Assembly: GCA_946807835.1 (NCBI GenBank)
Contig: OX327683.1
Location: 13,211,001 to 13,275,000, forward strand
Reading direction: 5' to 3'
Origin: Ailanthus altissimus
Lineage: Eukaryota > Streptophyta > Magnoliopsida > Sapindales > Simaroubaceae
DNA: 64,000 nt
Positions 11,929-22,299 of this stretch are shown piece by piece (position 1 is the first letter of the stretch; each line of letters starts with the position of its first letter). The notes below the pieces were generated by a model that saw only the letters and a program-made list of their open reading frames with translations, was not told the DNA's origin and did not search any database. The position numbers and the translations under genes are program-made.

Positions 11929-12499
11929 TAGAAAATGCCACCAACACTTGTTTGGTTACCTTGACTTCTCCGCAATTATTCAGCCATTGAAGTCGGTATG
12001 GTCGTGGATGTTTCAAGGTAGGTAATGCCAATGTTTCTACTAATTCGGTGCTGGCAACATTGGTGCAACTCCCACCATCAACTATAACGTTGCAAACTTT
12101 GTTGTTCACAAAACATCTAGTATGGAACAAGTTTTCTCGCTGATTGTTTTCTTCTTCCTTGACTTGTGTGCTAAGGGCTTGTCTTGCCACCAATGATTCT
12201 CCTTCTACTGCATATTGTCCTTCATAGTCATTTTCAAGAGGTAGCATATCATCCATTTCATCATCTTGCTCATCTTCCGACTCGACCTCCCCTTGAGTAT
12301 TGATCACCATTACCCTTTTGTTTGGACATTGGCTAGCTATATGTCCCCTATCTTGGCTTTTGAAGTACTTAATGTCATGATTTCTAGAAGTTGTGGATTC
12401 AATTTTATCTTGTTTCAACTTCGCAGCTTGTTTGGCATCCTTAGATGGCTCATACTTAGGCTTAGTTAATGAAAATTCATCTCTATTTGGGGCTGGTTG
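11852..12499 (-). pseudogene. Element B nucleocapsid and protease
   Basis: The protease is recognised by CNVIVDGGSCTNVASTELV (an active-site DGGS in place of DTG or DSG) and HACHILLGRP. Upstream lies the zinc-knuckle site, which reads KYFKSQDRGHIASQCPNKR. The family consensus, as in C1 at 21533-21575, is CX2CX4HX4C, so the first two cysteines are replaced by Tyr and Ser and zinc binding is lost. The acidic stretch ESEDEQDDEMDD lies between knuckle and protease. Confidence 0.75.
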
Positions 12500-13405
12500 C
12501 TATGAGTTTGTGGCAGCCATGCTTGATCCCCTTCGAACTATGTTCCTTCGCTTCAATTGTTGCTCAACTTTGATAACTTGGTGCACCATATCTGTCAACT
12601 CTACATAATGCTGCATCTCCACCATGTCTGCTATCTCTCGGTTTAAGCCATGCAAGAACCTGGCCATAGTGGCTTCTCTGTCCTCCTCTATATTTGCTTG
12701 GATCATAGCAACCTCCATTTCTTTATAGTATTCATCAACGCCCTTGGATCCTTGAGTTAGACATTGCAACTTGTTATACAACTCCCGATGGTAGTAGCTA
12801 GGAATGAAGCGTCTCCTCATGTTGGCCATCATCTCGTTCCATGTCTCAACAGGTCGTTCGTGATTTCTCCTCCTTTCCTTCAACAATTGATCCCACCAAA
12901 CAATAGCATAGTTAGTGAATTCAATTGCAGCCAATTTTACCTTTTTGACCTCAGAATAGTTGTGACAATCGAAGATCATCTCTATCTTCATCTCCCATTC
13001 TAGATACGCCTTAGGATCATTTTTACCTTGGAAAGGTGGAATCTTCACCTTAATGCTTCCCAAGTCATCATCCCTCCTAGGTATTCCCCTCCTACCACCT
13101 ATATCTCCATATCCATGCCTAAATCTACCTTGGTTCATTGGTGGTTCATCCAGCTCATCCAACTCCTCTTTATCTCCCCATTGTACTCCTGGTTGCACTC
13201 GCCTAGGTGGTTGCCCAATGGACGAGTTTTGATGCTGCCCTAAATTTTCCAACCGATCCATTCTCTCGTGAATTTTCTCTAATTCGGTTCTCATCATTCG
13301 CCTCATTTTGCCCAATAACGCCTGCTGCTGTAGGTTAGGATTGGTTGGTTGTTGAATCTCTTCATTTGAGTTTTCTTGATTGTGTAACATGTTTAGAAAT
13401 TGCAA
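12500..13405 (-). pseudogene. Element B gag (capsid), stopped early
   Basis: An open frame of 301 codons starts at 13405. Features in order: a Gln-rich N-terminus, a helical stretch MRTELEKIHERMDRLENLG, a basic and acidic spacer, then the capsid core (IPPFQGKNDPKAYLEWEMK, AIEFTNYAIVWWDQLLKE, FIPSYYHRELYNKLQCLTQ, FLHGLNREIADMVEMQHYV). This is the Retrotrans_gag-type domain that forms the particle. The frame ends at a TAG (12500-12502) ahead of the nucleocapsid. The sequence after it stays in the same frame (PAPNRDEFSLTKPKYEPSK), so this is a nonsense mutation, not the natural end. Confidence 0.8.
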
Positions 13406-13931
13406 AAAAAATAGTTAAGGCCTCACAAGCACTCCCTCACGTGTTTCACTCAGGAAAATTTACTTACTCTCGTGTTTAGCACTCAAACGGCTTTTACCCT
13501 CTTATGTTCTCACCACTCTTTGCCTTTTTCCACTCAAGTGTCTTCTTTTCACCCTTAATCAGACTCAAGAATAATCAAGATTCAAGTGGCAATTCAATAT
13601 GAGAAGCAACCGAGACAAGTCACACGATTCATGAAATATCCTTAAGAAAATGATGCTAGTAACATATGTGGGAAATTTGGTTCAAAGTTGTTGACAAACT
13701 GATGAAATTCAAAATTTAGAATTTACAACAAATTTCTGGCCTTTTCTTTTCTTTCTTTTTTTTTATCTTTTTTTTTCTATCTTTTTTTCTTTCTTTCTTT
13801 CTTTTTTTTTTCTTCTTTTTTTAAAGAAAAAAAATCAGAAACTAGAAATAAAATAAAATACGAATTTATGTAAAGATAAATGGAACAATGAAATAAATAA
13901 AAGGATAATTCAAACTTGCCTTGAAACCAAA
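13406..13931 (-). other. Element B untranslated leader with pyrimidine tract
   Basis: This is noncoding sequence between primer site and gag. It shares phrases with the leader of element A at 14383-14617 (casts such as 'ctcgtgtttagcactcaa' and 'ggcttttaccctct'). Bases 13741-13823 are almost pure T and C on the plus strand (purine-rich in the sense of the element). Confidence 0.65.
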
Positions 13932-13943
13932 GCTCTGATACCA
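13932..13943 (-). other. Primer binding site of element B
   Basis: TGGTATCAGAGC on the minus strand lies two bases after the ATATCA end of the 5' LTR. This is the usual site complementary to the 3' end of initiator methionine tRNA in plant Ty3/gypsy and Ty1/copia elements. Confidence 0.85.
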
Positions 13944-13945
13944 AA

Positions 13946-14187
13946 TGATATGGACCTTGCCAACAATGTGACAAAACCCAGCACCACAATATGAAATTGA
14001 ACCCAAGATCTTCAAGACGCAAATTTGACGAGTCTTGACCCTTGAGTTAGCAAACCAAGAGCCAAGACTATGGATGGATATAGGACGCCACACCAAGAAA
14101 CCCCAAGGACACTTCAAGAATCTAGGTGATAAGTCCAGTTGTTTGAACGCCACAAGAACAAGCTTGATATGTTCAAGTCCTTTCATG
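13946..14187 (-). repeat. 5' LTR of element B, truncated
   Basis: This matches 8089-8335 of the 3' LTR with about 15 differences, then stops at 14187. The U3 part with the promoter is missing. Confidence 0.75.
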
Positions 14188-14382
14188 CAGATCTAGAGTC
14201 CTTTTTTGTCGTTCTTGTGGCAAATTAGCATTGACACCATCTTGCTTCTCCAACTTATCTAATCTGTCATTAACATTATTGAGAATAATATCTAGACATT
14301 CAAAATGATTGAACATTGCTTGCAAGGTGAATTGTTCATTTTTTTCTCCATTGAAAATGCTTTTCTCCTAGTTCTGTGACAT
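14188..14382 (-). pseudogene. Element A gag N-terminus
   Basis: The minus-strand frame from the ATG at 14380-14382 reads MSQN, a TAG stop, then EKSIFNGEKNEQFTLQAM and ILNNVNDRLDKLEKQDG, a coiled-coil-like gag start. It ends at 14187, where element B begins. It marks the 5' side of element A beyond the nested insertion. Confidence 0.65.
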
Positions 14383-14617
14383 GATTAAAATTAGAAAGAA
14401 AAAAAAAGAAAACTTGAGAAGAAGGTTCTATACCTCACAAACACTTCTTCACATGTTTAACCTTACTCCCTCATAAACAGCACTCAACTCTCGTGTTTAA
14501 CACTCAATTAAATTTGGCTTTTACCCTCTAATGCACTCACACACTCTTGCCTTTTACCTCTCCAACTTTCCTGACTAAGTTCTTTATTGAACTAAGTACT
14601 CTTTAAATCAAAATCAG
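14383..14617 (-). other. Element A leader
   Basis: Noncoding leader between LTR and gag of element A. The TGGTATCAGAG primer site expected next to the LTR is not found. The LTR end reads 'tctagcaacc' in place of 'tgatgcgaacc', so the LTR end and primer site were altered by a small deletion. Confidence 0.55.
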
Positions 14618-15388
14618 TCTAGCAACCACACCTAAAAAGGTGAAACCCAACACCAATACGTTGTTAACAAACCCAGAAACGCTAAATCAGATTCAAGAAA
14701 GAGAACCAAGACACATTGTCTAATTAAGAGACAAGAACCAAGAATATATGACGAATGAAAAGTAAGATTTCTGCACCACAAGATGAATTGAATAAAAAGA
14801 ATCACAAGTTCTCAAAAGAACAAAGCTGGATAGTTTTTAATCTCTCTCAAATTTTAAAATAACAAAGTCTGCTGTTTCTAAGGCTTTAACAAGGTATTTA
14901 TACCCCTTAGAAACCCTAAAATCAGAAGAAAATATACTTATTCCCTGCCAAATAAGGATTAGACTTAATAAGGAAGGTTCAGCCCTAATCCTTATTTGTG
15001 CAATTTTGACAATTTCAAAGTAAATAAATTAAACAACTTTAATAAGGTTTTTTCCTAGCCTTAAATAGCATAGGCACGCCAAAATATATCTTAAATAATA
15101 TAATTAGGCTTTATTACTAATATTAGCCCACTAATATTTAGTACAAATATATTCTTCAATCCTGGGCTTGAATTAAATTTACTAGGCCTTGTTCTTCTTG
15201 TGCAAATGCAACCCCTTGTATCTTGCCCAACTAGCTTCAATAAGCCCCTGCAAATCTTGACGCACCCTCTTAGCTTTAGCCCCTGCAAATCTTGACGCAC
15301 CCTCTTAGCTATAGCCCTCGTGATTGAACCATCCCTAATGTGCAACGGATCATGATTGCTTCTATTGTTGCCACCTTGATTTTCATCA
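14618..15388 (-). repeat. 5' LTR of element A
   Basis: Partner of 4973-5710. Its outer end TTTTCATCA at 15388 is followed by AACAC, the same pentamer that precedes the 3' LTR at 4968-4972. It contains the last pol codons (GSITRAIAKRVR in the minus frame at 15091-15402), confirming that the coding tail is part of the LTR. It also has a 35-bp internal duplication. Confidence 0.75.
15244..15313. repeat. 35-bp tandem duplication in the 5' LTR of A
   Basis: GCCCCTGCAAATCTTGACGC and what follows occurs at 15244-15278 and again at 15279-15313. The 3' LTR has one copy. Because 35 is not a multiple of 3, the pol tail is thrown out of frame. Confidence 0.85.
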
Positions 15389-15393
15389 AACAC

Positions 15394-16396
15394 AAAACCC
15401 AATTGGCTTCCAATTGTGAACTTTCCAACCTCACCACTACAATTCCCCCAAAACTTAGGCCTTTTTGCCTAAAATTGCCCTTATTTGCTACTTCAAGATT
15501 TATATATATCATTTATTTATTTATATGTTTTTTTTTTATAAAAACCAATAAATCACATTACTTCCCAAACTTAGAGCAGTACTCACTCAATATGTCTTTT
15601 GATTGCCATTCTTTTGCAATTTTCCCATTTCACACCACTTAGCTCTGCAAAACTCCATAATTCTCAATAAGTGCCATGCCCATAGTGTTAAAGGTGTTTA
15701 GGGTAATTAACTCATGGTTTAGGCTTGTAATATCGTTATTAAAAAAAAAATGGTGTTTTGGCTAAAGTAGGGTAACTAGGGTTAAATATAATTAGGGTAG
15801 GCTCGAGAGGTACAATCAGTCCAAACATGGCCTAATTGTCTTTTCTATTTCACACACTTCCTAGGATTTCACCTCGAATTTTAATTAAACTAGTTCTAGT
15901 GTGTCTAATCATCAAAATTAGGGTGTACTACTTAATTATGAGCTTTTCTAGGTAAATTAAACTAATCGAAGCCTAATAAGTGCTCAAAACTTGGTGTTCA
16001 CGAATAGGGTTGAATTCTACATCATAATTGGTGTATGAATTTTTTTAGGTCTAAATAATTTCCTATGAAGTTAAAAATTAAATGTTTGAATACTTTACTC
16101 ATCACAGACAAGTGTTCATCATAACAACTCAACAAAATAAAGCATTACAATACACAAGATTTTACATGAAAGTAACTATAATACTTATGCTTCTTTTTTC
16201 TATAAAATATAAAAGCTAACACATAAAAGTAAAAGCAATAAATAAAAGACAAGGATAAAAGACATACTAAGTATGAAAAACATAACTAAAACAAAAGAAT
16301 AAAAATGAGACAATAAAGGTTTTGTTCTCCCACCCCCCCATATCTCTCCAACCTTAACTAAGATATGGTCCTCTGAACAAAAAATATAAGAGTAAC
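15394..16396. other. Noncoding, possible Tat-like remnant
   Basis: No gene is visible. 'tcccccaaaacttaggcc' at about 15446 and 'cccaaacttagag' at about 15566 resemble the minus strand of the AAGTTTGGGG stretches of Tat-type elements. The rest is AT-rich, with telomere-like but isolated 'agggtaactagggttaaa' at about 15768-15786. Confidence 0.4.
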
Positions 16397-16913
16397 TGAT
16401 GAGAACTAGCAAGTTGATCACCATTCTGCTAAGGTTGCAAAAGATCCTTTAAACGTTCATGGAGGACCAATGACAAGAGCTAAAGCTAAAAGAATGAAAG
16501 AAGCCTTAACTTGTTTAATGGAAAACATTTGGAAGGAGCAAGCTAGTCAAGTTTTGGTCAAGGTTCTAAGGATGCAAGAAGAATCTAAAATGGTCAACAT
16601 GATTCAAGCAAGTCCAAATTATGAAGACAAGAGTCCAGCCTTATTAGAATGAAGATTTTAGCTTATCTTGAAGAATAAAAAGGCCATTCGGCCATGTTGG
16701 CGATCAGGTGCTATGGAGTGCAAATTAAGGTTCAATGGATCAGATGTGATTAAGGAGCATGATCAGATATGATTAATATAATGTGGTGTGCAAGTTGAAG
16801 TTAAATGCAAAGGAGTTACAAAAGGAGTTACAAAGGAGTTAAAAGGAATTACAAATGTGTTATGCTGCAGTTATCTTAAATGGTGTAATTCGTAACTGTT
16901 CTTAGCCTTTGTT

Positions 16914-16922
16914 CTATATAAA
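16914..16922 (+). promoter_or_regulatory. LTR TATA box, family D
   Basis: CTATATAAA in the middle of the family D LTR, in the position of the U3 promoter. Confidence 0.55.
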
Positions 16923-17312
16923 CAAGGCTTATTTTTTTTCATGAGGAAGAAAATTTCGTGATATACAAAGTTTGGAGCATTTGAGAGTGTTTAATTTTTA
17001 AGTTTAAGTTCTTGCATGAACTTTGGAACTTATCAAGTTATTCAGCTTGTGGCGTTCAAATTCTTCAAATCTTTGTTTTTCATTAAACTTATCAACTTTC
17101 ATAGTTTGTGGCATTTTGGTGAAATCAAAGTACTGTTCTAATTATTTTATCATCATTCCATTGATTAAGTATTAGAATAATTTCTCTTACTTCATTCTTG
17201 AACGATCGGGTTTGTTTCAATTCGTCGGATGGTGTTAATCTGCATTCCATGTGTATCATAGCTATCTAGCTATTAGGGTGTATGGTTGTCAAAATTAATG
17301 ATTTCCATCATT

Positions 17313-17327
17313 TGGTATCAGAGTTTG
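17313..17327 (+). other. Primer binding site, family D
   Basis: TGGTATCAGAGTTTG lies two bases after the CCATCA end of the LTR and is initiator-Met-tRNA type. Confidence 0.8.
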
Positions 17328-17492
17328 GCTCAAGTTTGAGGTTTTCGTATCCATTTATTTGCTGTTTCTTTTAGTTATCACTTCGTTTCTTGTTTCTCTT
17401 TTAGCACCATATCTTAATTGTTGTGCTTCTTGAGGTTTTTCTTATTATTTTCAGTAGCACCATATCTCTTTTAGCACCATATCTCAAGGATC

Positions 17493-18729
17493 GTTCTAAT
17501 TTAAATTCGCAAACTAATAAAAATAAAGAACCTTGACCCTTTATCTATAAAGAGATAAGAACCAAAGGTATAAGCAATTAGGGTAAATGCTACACTTACG
17601 AAAAGTGAGAAAGATTGTGAGTGATAAGTTAAGGATGAACGCCATAAGAAGAAATCTTGATTAGTTTTGAAAAGTTCTTTAAAGAACCAAGAAAGAACTC
17701 TTACTATTATTAATGTTAAAACTCTGAATTCCCCTTAGAGTTACACGGCCTTATATACGCAATTTTACCAAGAGCATAAAAGAAAACACTAAGTTAAATC
17801 TTAAGTCATAGTAGGAATTGATTACAACAATAGAAAATAAATAACAAGAATATTAAGGAAACAAATATTTTTGTAGGCATTGTTGCTGGTCCTTTCAACC
17901 ACTTAAAATGGACCATCTCCTTTTGGATTCAACTTAGAATACCTTTGGGTTGAAAATCTCTCTTTTCGTATATGCACCAAAACCCAACCACTGGGTTTAA
18001 AAATATGCTTCTTACCCCTTTTATTAGCTTGGGTTGTATATTGCTCAGTCCTCTTCTCAATGTGTTGCACTTTCTTATGTAATTGCTTCATAATTTCAGC
18101 ATTCTTCTTACCATCCAAACTAGCATGCTCATCAATAGGTAAAGGCAGTAAATCCATAAACAATCTTGATTGGTGAATAATAAGTAGCGGATATACACTT
18201 CTATTATAAGAAAACTCTACATGTGGAAAAAAAAAAATCTTTCCAATTCTTTGGGTTCCTTTGAATTATATAGCATGCAACAAAATAGATAAAGTTCTAT
18301 TCACTACCTCAATTTATCCATTAGTTTATGGATGACATGTAGTCGAAAACAAAAGCTTAGTTCTCAACTTTCTCCACAAAATCTTCTAAAAGTAGCTCAA
18401 AAATTTGGTATCTCGATCCGAAACAATACTTCTTGGCATGCCATGCAATCTCATAGTCTCTTTGAAAAATAAATCTGTTATGTTGGTTGCATCAATGGTT
18501 TTATAACAAGGAATAGAATGTGCCATCTTCAAAAATCTATCAACGACAATATTTGGCAAAGAAATGTTAAGTTCGTTAATATTAAATAAGCCTCTTTGTG
18601 CAAGAGTACAATCATAGGCTGTTTTAAAAAGAATGCACTCTTGTCTTCACTCACTTTTGCATATATGCTTAATTTGTTTCTTTCCTTTCTCTCAACTGGA
18701 CCCTCAATATTTTTCCATCTTTCACTCGC
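17493..18729 (-). mobile_element. Family C fragment on minus strand (LTR, integrase part, linker)
   Basis: Family C LTR text on the minus strand occupies 17493 to about 17870. Integrase follows at 17890-18580: the frame at 17903-18163 shows MDLLPLPIDEHASLDGKKN and HIRKERFSTQRYSK, and relics of IVSDRD and GMPRS lie at 18400-18440. A remnant of the protease-RT linker is at 18590-18725 (the antisense of 'gattgtactcttgc'). RT and RNase H are missing. Many stops and frameshifts. Confidence 0.6.
17890..18580 (-). pseudogene. Integrase remnant, family C
   Basis: A minus-strand integrase with the connector LPLPIDEHASLDGKK, a C-terminal fold start PKGDGPF and, further upstream, a core motif reading [13 protein letters not shown] across 18400-18445 in broken frames. 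The Glu region is damaged ('caatttatccattag' where relatives read GQTEVVN). Not functional. Confidence 0.6.
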
Positions 18730-19087
18730 ACTCTTTTCCTTTCTGCTCTTAGTAAAATTACCTATATGAGGCCTTGTAACCCTAAGGAGAATTCAGAGTT
18801 TTAACATTAATAATAGTGAGAGTTTTCTTTTGGTTCTTCAAAGAAATTTCAGAACTGATCAAAAATTTTTTTTGTGGTATTTATCCTTAACTTATCACTC
18901 ACAATCTTTCTTATATTTCTTGAGTGTGGCGTCTATCCTAATTTCTAATACATTTGGTTCTTATCTTTTTATAGATAACTGGTCAAGATTCTTTGTTTTT
19001 GTTTATTTACGAATCTGAATTAGAATGATCCTTAGCAAAGGAACATGATTGAGAGTTGGATCTCACTTTTCTTTATGAGGATTATAT

Positions 19088-19102
19088 AAATTAGTATCAG
19101 AA
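19088..19102 (+). other. Degenerate primer binding site, C1
   Basis: TAGTATCAGAACTTA differs from TGGTATCAGAGCTTA at two positions. Confidence 0.6.
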
Positions 19103-20557
19103 CTTAAGCTCTAAATTAAGTTTAATCTATCCTTTATTTTCATTGTTTGTTCTTCTTGACTACAACTTTTACCTATTTCTTGAATCTAATTCATTCAAGT
19201 TCTATTGTTTATCATTACATACAACTGAAAAAAAGAAAAAAAAATTGAAAAATAAATAAAAAGAAAAGAAGTATAGAAAGAAATTCAGATTAAATTGATT
19301 TCAAGTTTCAATTTTGAATTCAAAATTCAAAAAAAAGAAAAGAGTATAGAAATCTGAATTAATTGAATTGTTGTGTTCTATTCAAATTTTGTTTACGTAT
19401 ATTGTGCACTCTGCCTATTTTGTACACTTTGGCCTAAAACAAAATCAACAATCCTAAATTACTTCAAAATCCATATTTAGCTTTGCTTTTCTCTTTACTT
19501 CTTAAATTTTGCATATTATTTATCTTTTGCGTTGAACACATTCTCATTCTTAGTGATATGATTTGTTGAGTTTTGATTGTCACAAAGTAATTTTGATAAA
19601 TTTTATTAAGTTCAATAAAGAACTAAAAATGAGACTCAAGAGTGAAAAAAGACAAGAGAGTGTAAGCTCATAAGAGGGTAAAAGCCAAATTTGAGTAAAC
19701 ACAAGTGTGAGTGCTATTAATATAAAGAAAAACACATAAGGTAGTGTTTATGAGGTTTTCTAACTTTTCATTTTTTGCAGGTGATTAACCATGTCTTAAG
19801 AAAAAGATAATGGCTCATCCAATGATGCTTAAGAAAAGATAGATTTCAAACTCTTCTTTTAAGTCCTTAGAACAAAATTTTAAGCAACTGGAATGGAAGT
19901 TTGATGAAGTGAATGAAATAATAAATAAAGTTGAATATAGTTCACAAAGGAGGCAGCCACCCAAAGCTCCTAATGTGCAATGAAGAGAGAGGAATATACT
20001 TAGGTATAATTATGAATGACTATAGGGATGACCTAAATGATGATGATCATGCCTCTAATATTAATTTAGTCAGGTAGGCATAGGAATAAAGATTAAAAAA
20101 AAGTTAGATTTAGAGATAGAATTGTTTACAACTTGGGAAGTATTAAGATAAAGATTCCATCTTTTCAAAACAAAAATGATCCTGAAGCATATTTAGAGTG
20201 GGAGAAAAAGATGGAATTGGTATTTGATTGTCAAATCTATTTTGAATTGAAAAAAGTATAGTTGGCTACCATAGAATTTGCTAACTATGCTATTGCTTGG
20301 TGGGATCAACTTGTTTTGAGTAGGAGACGAAATCATGAAAGAGCTATTGAGACATAAGAAGAGATGAAGGCTATTATGAGAAACTCATTCCAAGTCACTA
20401 CTACTATAGAGACTTAGTTCATAAGTTGCAAGGATCTAAAAGTGTTGAAGCCTACCATAAAGAGATGGTAATAGACATGATTTAAGTCAATATAGAGGAG
20501 GACTGAGAATCTATTATGGCTAGGTTCCTAGTAAATTTGAACCGTGATATTGCAAAC

Positions 20558-20562
20558 ATGGT
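20558..20562. repeat. Target-site duplication ATGGT (left, LTR E)
   Basis: ATGGT precedes TGATGTGC and matches 21274-21278. Confidence 0.85.
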
Positions 20563-21273
20563 TGATGTGCATCATGAAGGTTCTAAATCAACTCAAGAAG
20601 GTGAGCTGAGCGTAAAGGAGATTTCAGATGGTCCAATAACAAGAGCTAAGGCTAAACAGCTTCAAAGGGCCATAAGTAGTCAAATTGGAGCTATTGAAGC
20701 TTCTATGGGATTGGAAGGTTACGATCTGAATGGAAACGAGCTAAATGTATTTATTTGTCTTCAATTTGAGATTGGGACGTGATTTAGAGATGTTTGGTGA
20801 CGTTGGGCTTTAAGAAGCAGCTAAGGGCTTTCTTTTCATGCTATTGGGCTTTACTTATTTCTTATGTTACTACTTTTATGTATTTGGGCTATTTTGAACT
20901 TGTTTAGTTTTGTTTTAAAATTGTTAAGTCATATTGGGCTTATTTTGGGCCTTTTTAAGTTTATTAGGTAACATTAGGGTTTCACCTCATTTTGTAAGCC
21001 TATATAAGGCATGTAAAAGTCTTGTAGAGGCAGTTGCCTCATTTTGAAATTGGAAGCACGAAATAGAAGAGCTATTTCTCTCTCAAAATTGTCTTCTCAA
21101 GTTTTTCAACTCTTGAAGATAGTTGCTGACTTATCACTCTTTGATCATCAAGAGTGTGGCGTCAAAACCCTAAACTGATCCTTGTGGCGTCCATTCGACT
21201 TATCAAGGTATCTATTTAGTTCTATCCTCCATCAACTCCACAATTTAATTTTGTTATAAATCAAGGCACATCA
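20563..21273 (+). mobile_element. Solo LTR, family E, inside C1 gag
   Basis: A 711-bp solo LTR running TGATGTGCATCATG...GGCACATCA, with an 8-bp terminal inverted repeat (TGATGTGC and GCACATCA). It is flanked by ATGGT on both sides (20558-20562 and 21274-21278). It carries a pol tail frame: GPITRAKAKQLQRAISSQIG within 20516-20782. TATA text 'cctatataagg' is at 20999-21009. It interrupts gag between the NMV and ELQHYV parts. Confidence 0.85.
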
Positions 21274-21278
21274 ATGGT
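21274..21278. repeat. Target-site duplication ATGGT (right, LTR E)
   Basis: ATGGT follows GCACATCA and matches 20558-20562. Confidence 0.85.
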
Positions 21279-21560
21279 GGAGTTACAACATTATGTTCAA
21301 TTGAATGACATGGTACATATGGCCATAAAAGTGGAGCAACAATTGAAGAAGAAGGGTTCCACATGAATTGGCAGAATTCGAGTTCTTCTTCAACATCAAC
21401 AGAGAATTGGAGAAAAAAGGATGAAAATTGCAATTTCGAGCCTAAGGCCGAAACCTCCAAAAATTACAAAGATGGAGGCACACCAAACAAAGGTAAATCA
21501 AATTCCTAAACTTCTAGAAATAAAGATATCAATTGCTTTAAGTGTTTGGGAATAGGTCAT

Positions 21561-22290
21561 ACTGCATCTCAATGCCCAAATAAAAGAGTGATGATATTGA
21601 AAGATAATGGTGATATTGAGATCGAAGGTAAATCTGATGATGAGCCCATGCCAACTTTGGAGGATGCAAGTGACATTGAGTATCTAATTGATGGAGAGCT
21701 TTCGTTGTAAGAAGAGTTTTTAATGTGCAAATCAAAGAAGATGAGAAGGTACAACGTGATAATATTTTTCATAGTAGATGCCATGTCAATGATAAGATAT
21801 GTAGCATGATTATTGATGGGAGGAGTTGTACTAATATAGCTAGCACTAGTTTAGTTAAAAAATTGAACTTGACAACTTTGAAACATCCTAGGCCATATAA
21901 GCTACTAGAATTGAATTATTGTGGAGAAGTTAAAGTAAATAAACAAGTGTTGGTTTCATTCTCATTTGCGAAGTATAAGGATGAGGTTTTGTGTGTGTAG
22001 TACCAATATATGTGGGACATATTCTTTTGGGGCGACCATAGCAGTAGATAGGCATGTAATTTATTATGGTTACACCAATATGTACTCGTTTGTACTTAGT
22101 AGAAAATCAATTACTCTTGTACCTTTAAGCCCTAGGCAAGTTTACGATGATCAAATGAGAATAAAAAAAGAGAGGGATACAAAAAAAGAAAGAGTAGTCA
22201 AACTTGAAAAACAGATTACGAGAGTGAGGACGAGCAAAAAGAAAGAGAGTGCAAGTGAAAATTTAAAAAAAAAATGAGGGTCCAATTGAG
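21561..22290 (+). pseudogene. C1 protease and linker
   Basis: The frame at 21725-22000 has the protease core CSMIIDGRSCTNIASTSLV, in which the active site reads DGRS, not DGGS, then LKHPRPYKLLELNYCGEVK and VSFSFAKYKDEVL. The next frame (21966-22277) has YSFVLSRKSITLVPLSPRQV and a Lys/Glu-rich linker. A frameshift near 21990-22050 separates them. The 24-kb repeat begins inside this region at about 22050. Confidence 0.7.
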
Positions 22291-22299
22291 AGAAACAAA

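Larger units (their letters stand above)
8089..14187 (-). mobile_element. CRM-like Ty3/gypsy retrotransposon, element B, nested in A
   Basis: A minus-strand element in the order 5' LTR remnant (13946-14187), primer site, leader, gag, protease, RT, RNase H, integrase, purine tract, 3' LTR (8089-8846). It is the most complete element in the window, with long open frames but several stops. Its 5' LTR keeps only about 242 of 758 bp. The lost part and the adjoining piece of element A were probably removed by one deletion after insertion. By eye the shared LTR stretch differs at about 15 of 245 positions, so the insertion is old. Confidence 0.8.
4968..15393 (-). mobile_element. CRM-like Ty3/gypsy retrotransposon, element A (hosts element B)
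   Basis: On the minus strand the order is 5' LTR (about 14618-15388), leader, gag start (14188-14382), [element B inserted, with loss of the rest of gag, protease and early RT], RT, RNase H, integrase (5614-8083), purine tract, and 3' LTR (4973-5710). The pentamer AACAC lies just outside both ends (4968-4972 and 15389-15393), which fixes the limits of one insertion. LTR ends are TGATG...CATCA. The RT, RNase H and integrase motifs and the C-terminal GPITRAKVKR tail match chromoviruses of the CRM clade. Premature stops and frameshifts make it inactive. Confidence 0.8.
16397..17492 (+). mobile_element. Family D CRM-like element: 5' LTR, primer site and leader only
   Basis: The LTR runs TGATGAGAACTAGC...TTTCCATCA (16397-17310, 914 bp), followed by a primer site and about 170 bp of leader. 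The LTR carries a pol tail frame (16457-16652: MTRAKAKRMKEALTCLMEN), even though this is a 5' LTR and no pol lies upstream. It is therefore direct evidence that the pol end overlaps the LTR in this lineage. Everything downstream of the leader is lost at 17492. Confidence 0.75.
19791..21560 (+). pseudogene. C1 gag, interrupted by solo LTR E
   Basis: The frame opens ATG TCT TAA, so codon 3 is already a stop where relatives read Gln. Further on, capsid motifs can be followed through stops: IKIPSFQNKNDPEAYLEWEK (about 20140-20200), ATIEFANYAIAWWDQLV (about 20265-20315), and after the LTR E insertion ELQHYVQLNDMVHMAIKVEQ (about 21275-21345). The zinc knuckle at 21533-21575 reads CFKCLGIGHTASQC, an intact CX2CX4HX4C. 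Gag forms the particle and packages RNA. This copy cannot make the full protein. Confidence 0.7.

Noticed and set aside
12266..13243. Plus-strand frames over element B gag and protease.
   Set aside because: Antisense shadows of the minus-strand polyprotein, with no family features.
13741..13823. Long T/C tract as a possible separate element or triplex site.
   Set aside because: It lies within the leader of element B and is simple sequence. No further support.
15768..15810. AGGGTAACTAGGGTTAAAT and TTAGGGTAGG look like telomere repeat units.
   Set aside because: Only isolated, imperfect units, with no tandem TTTAGGG array.
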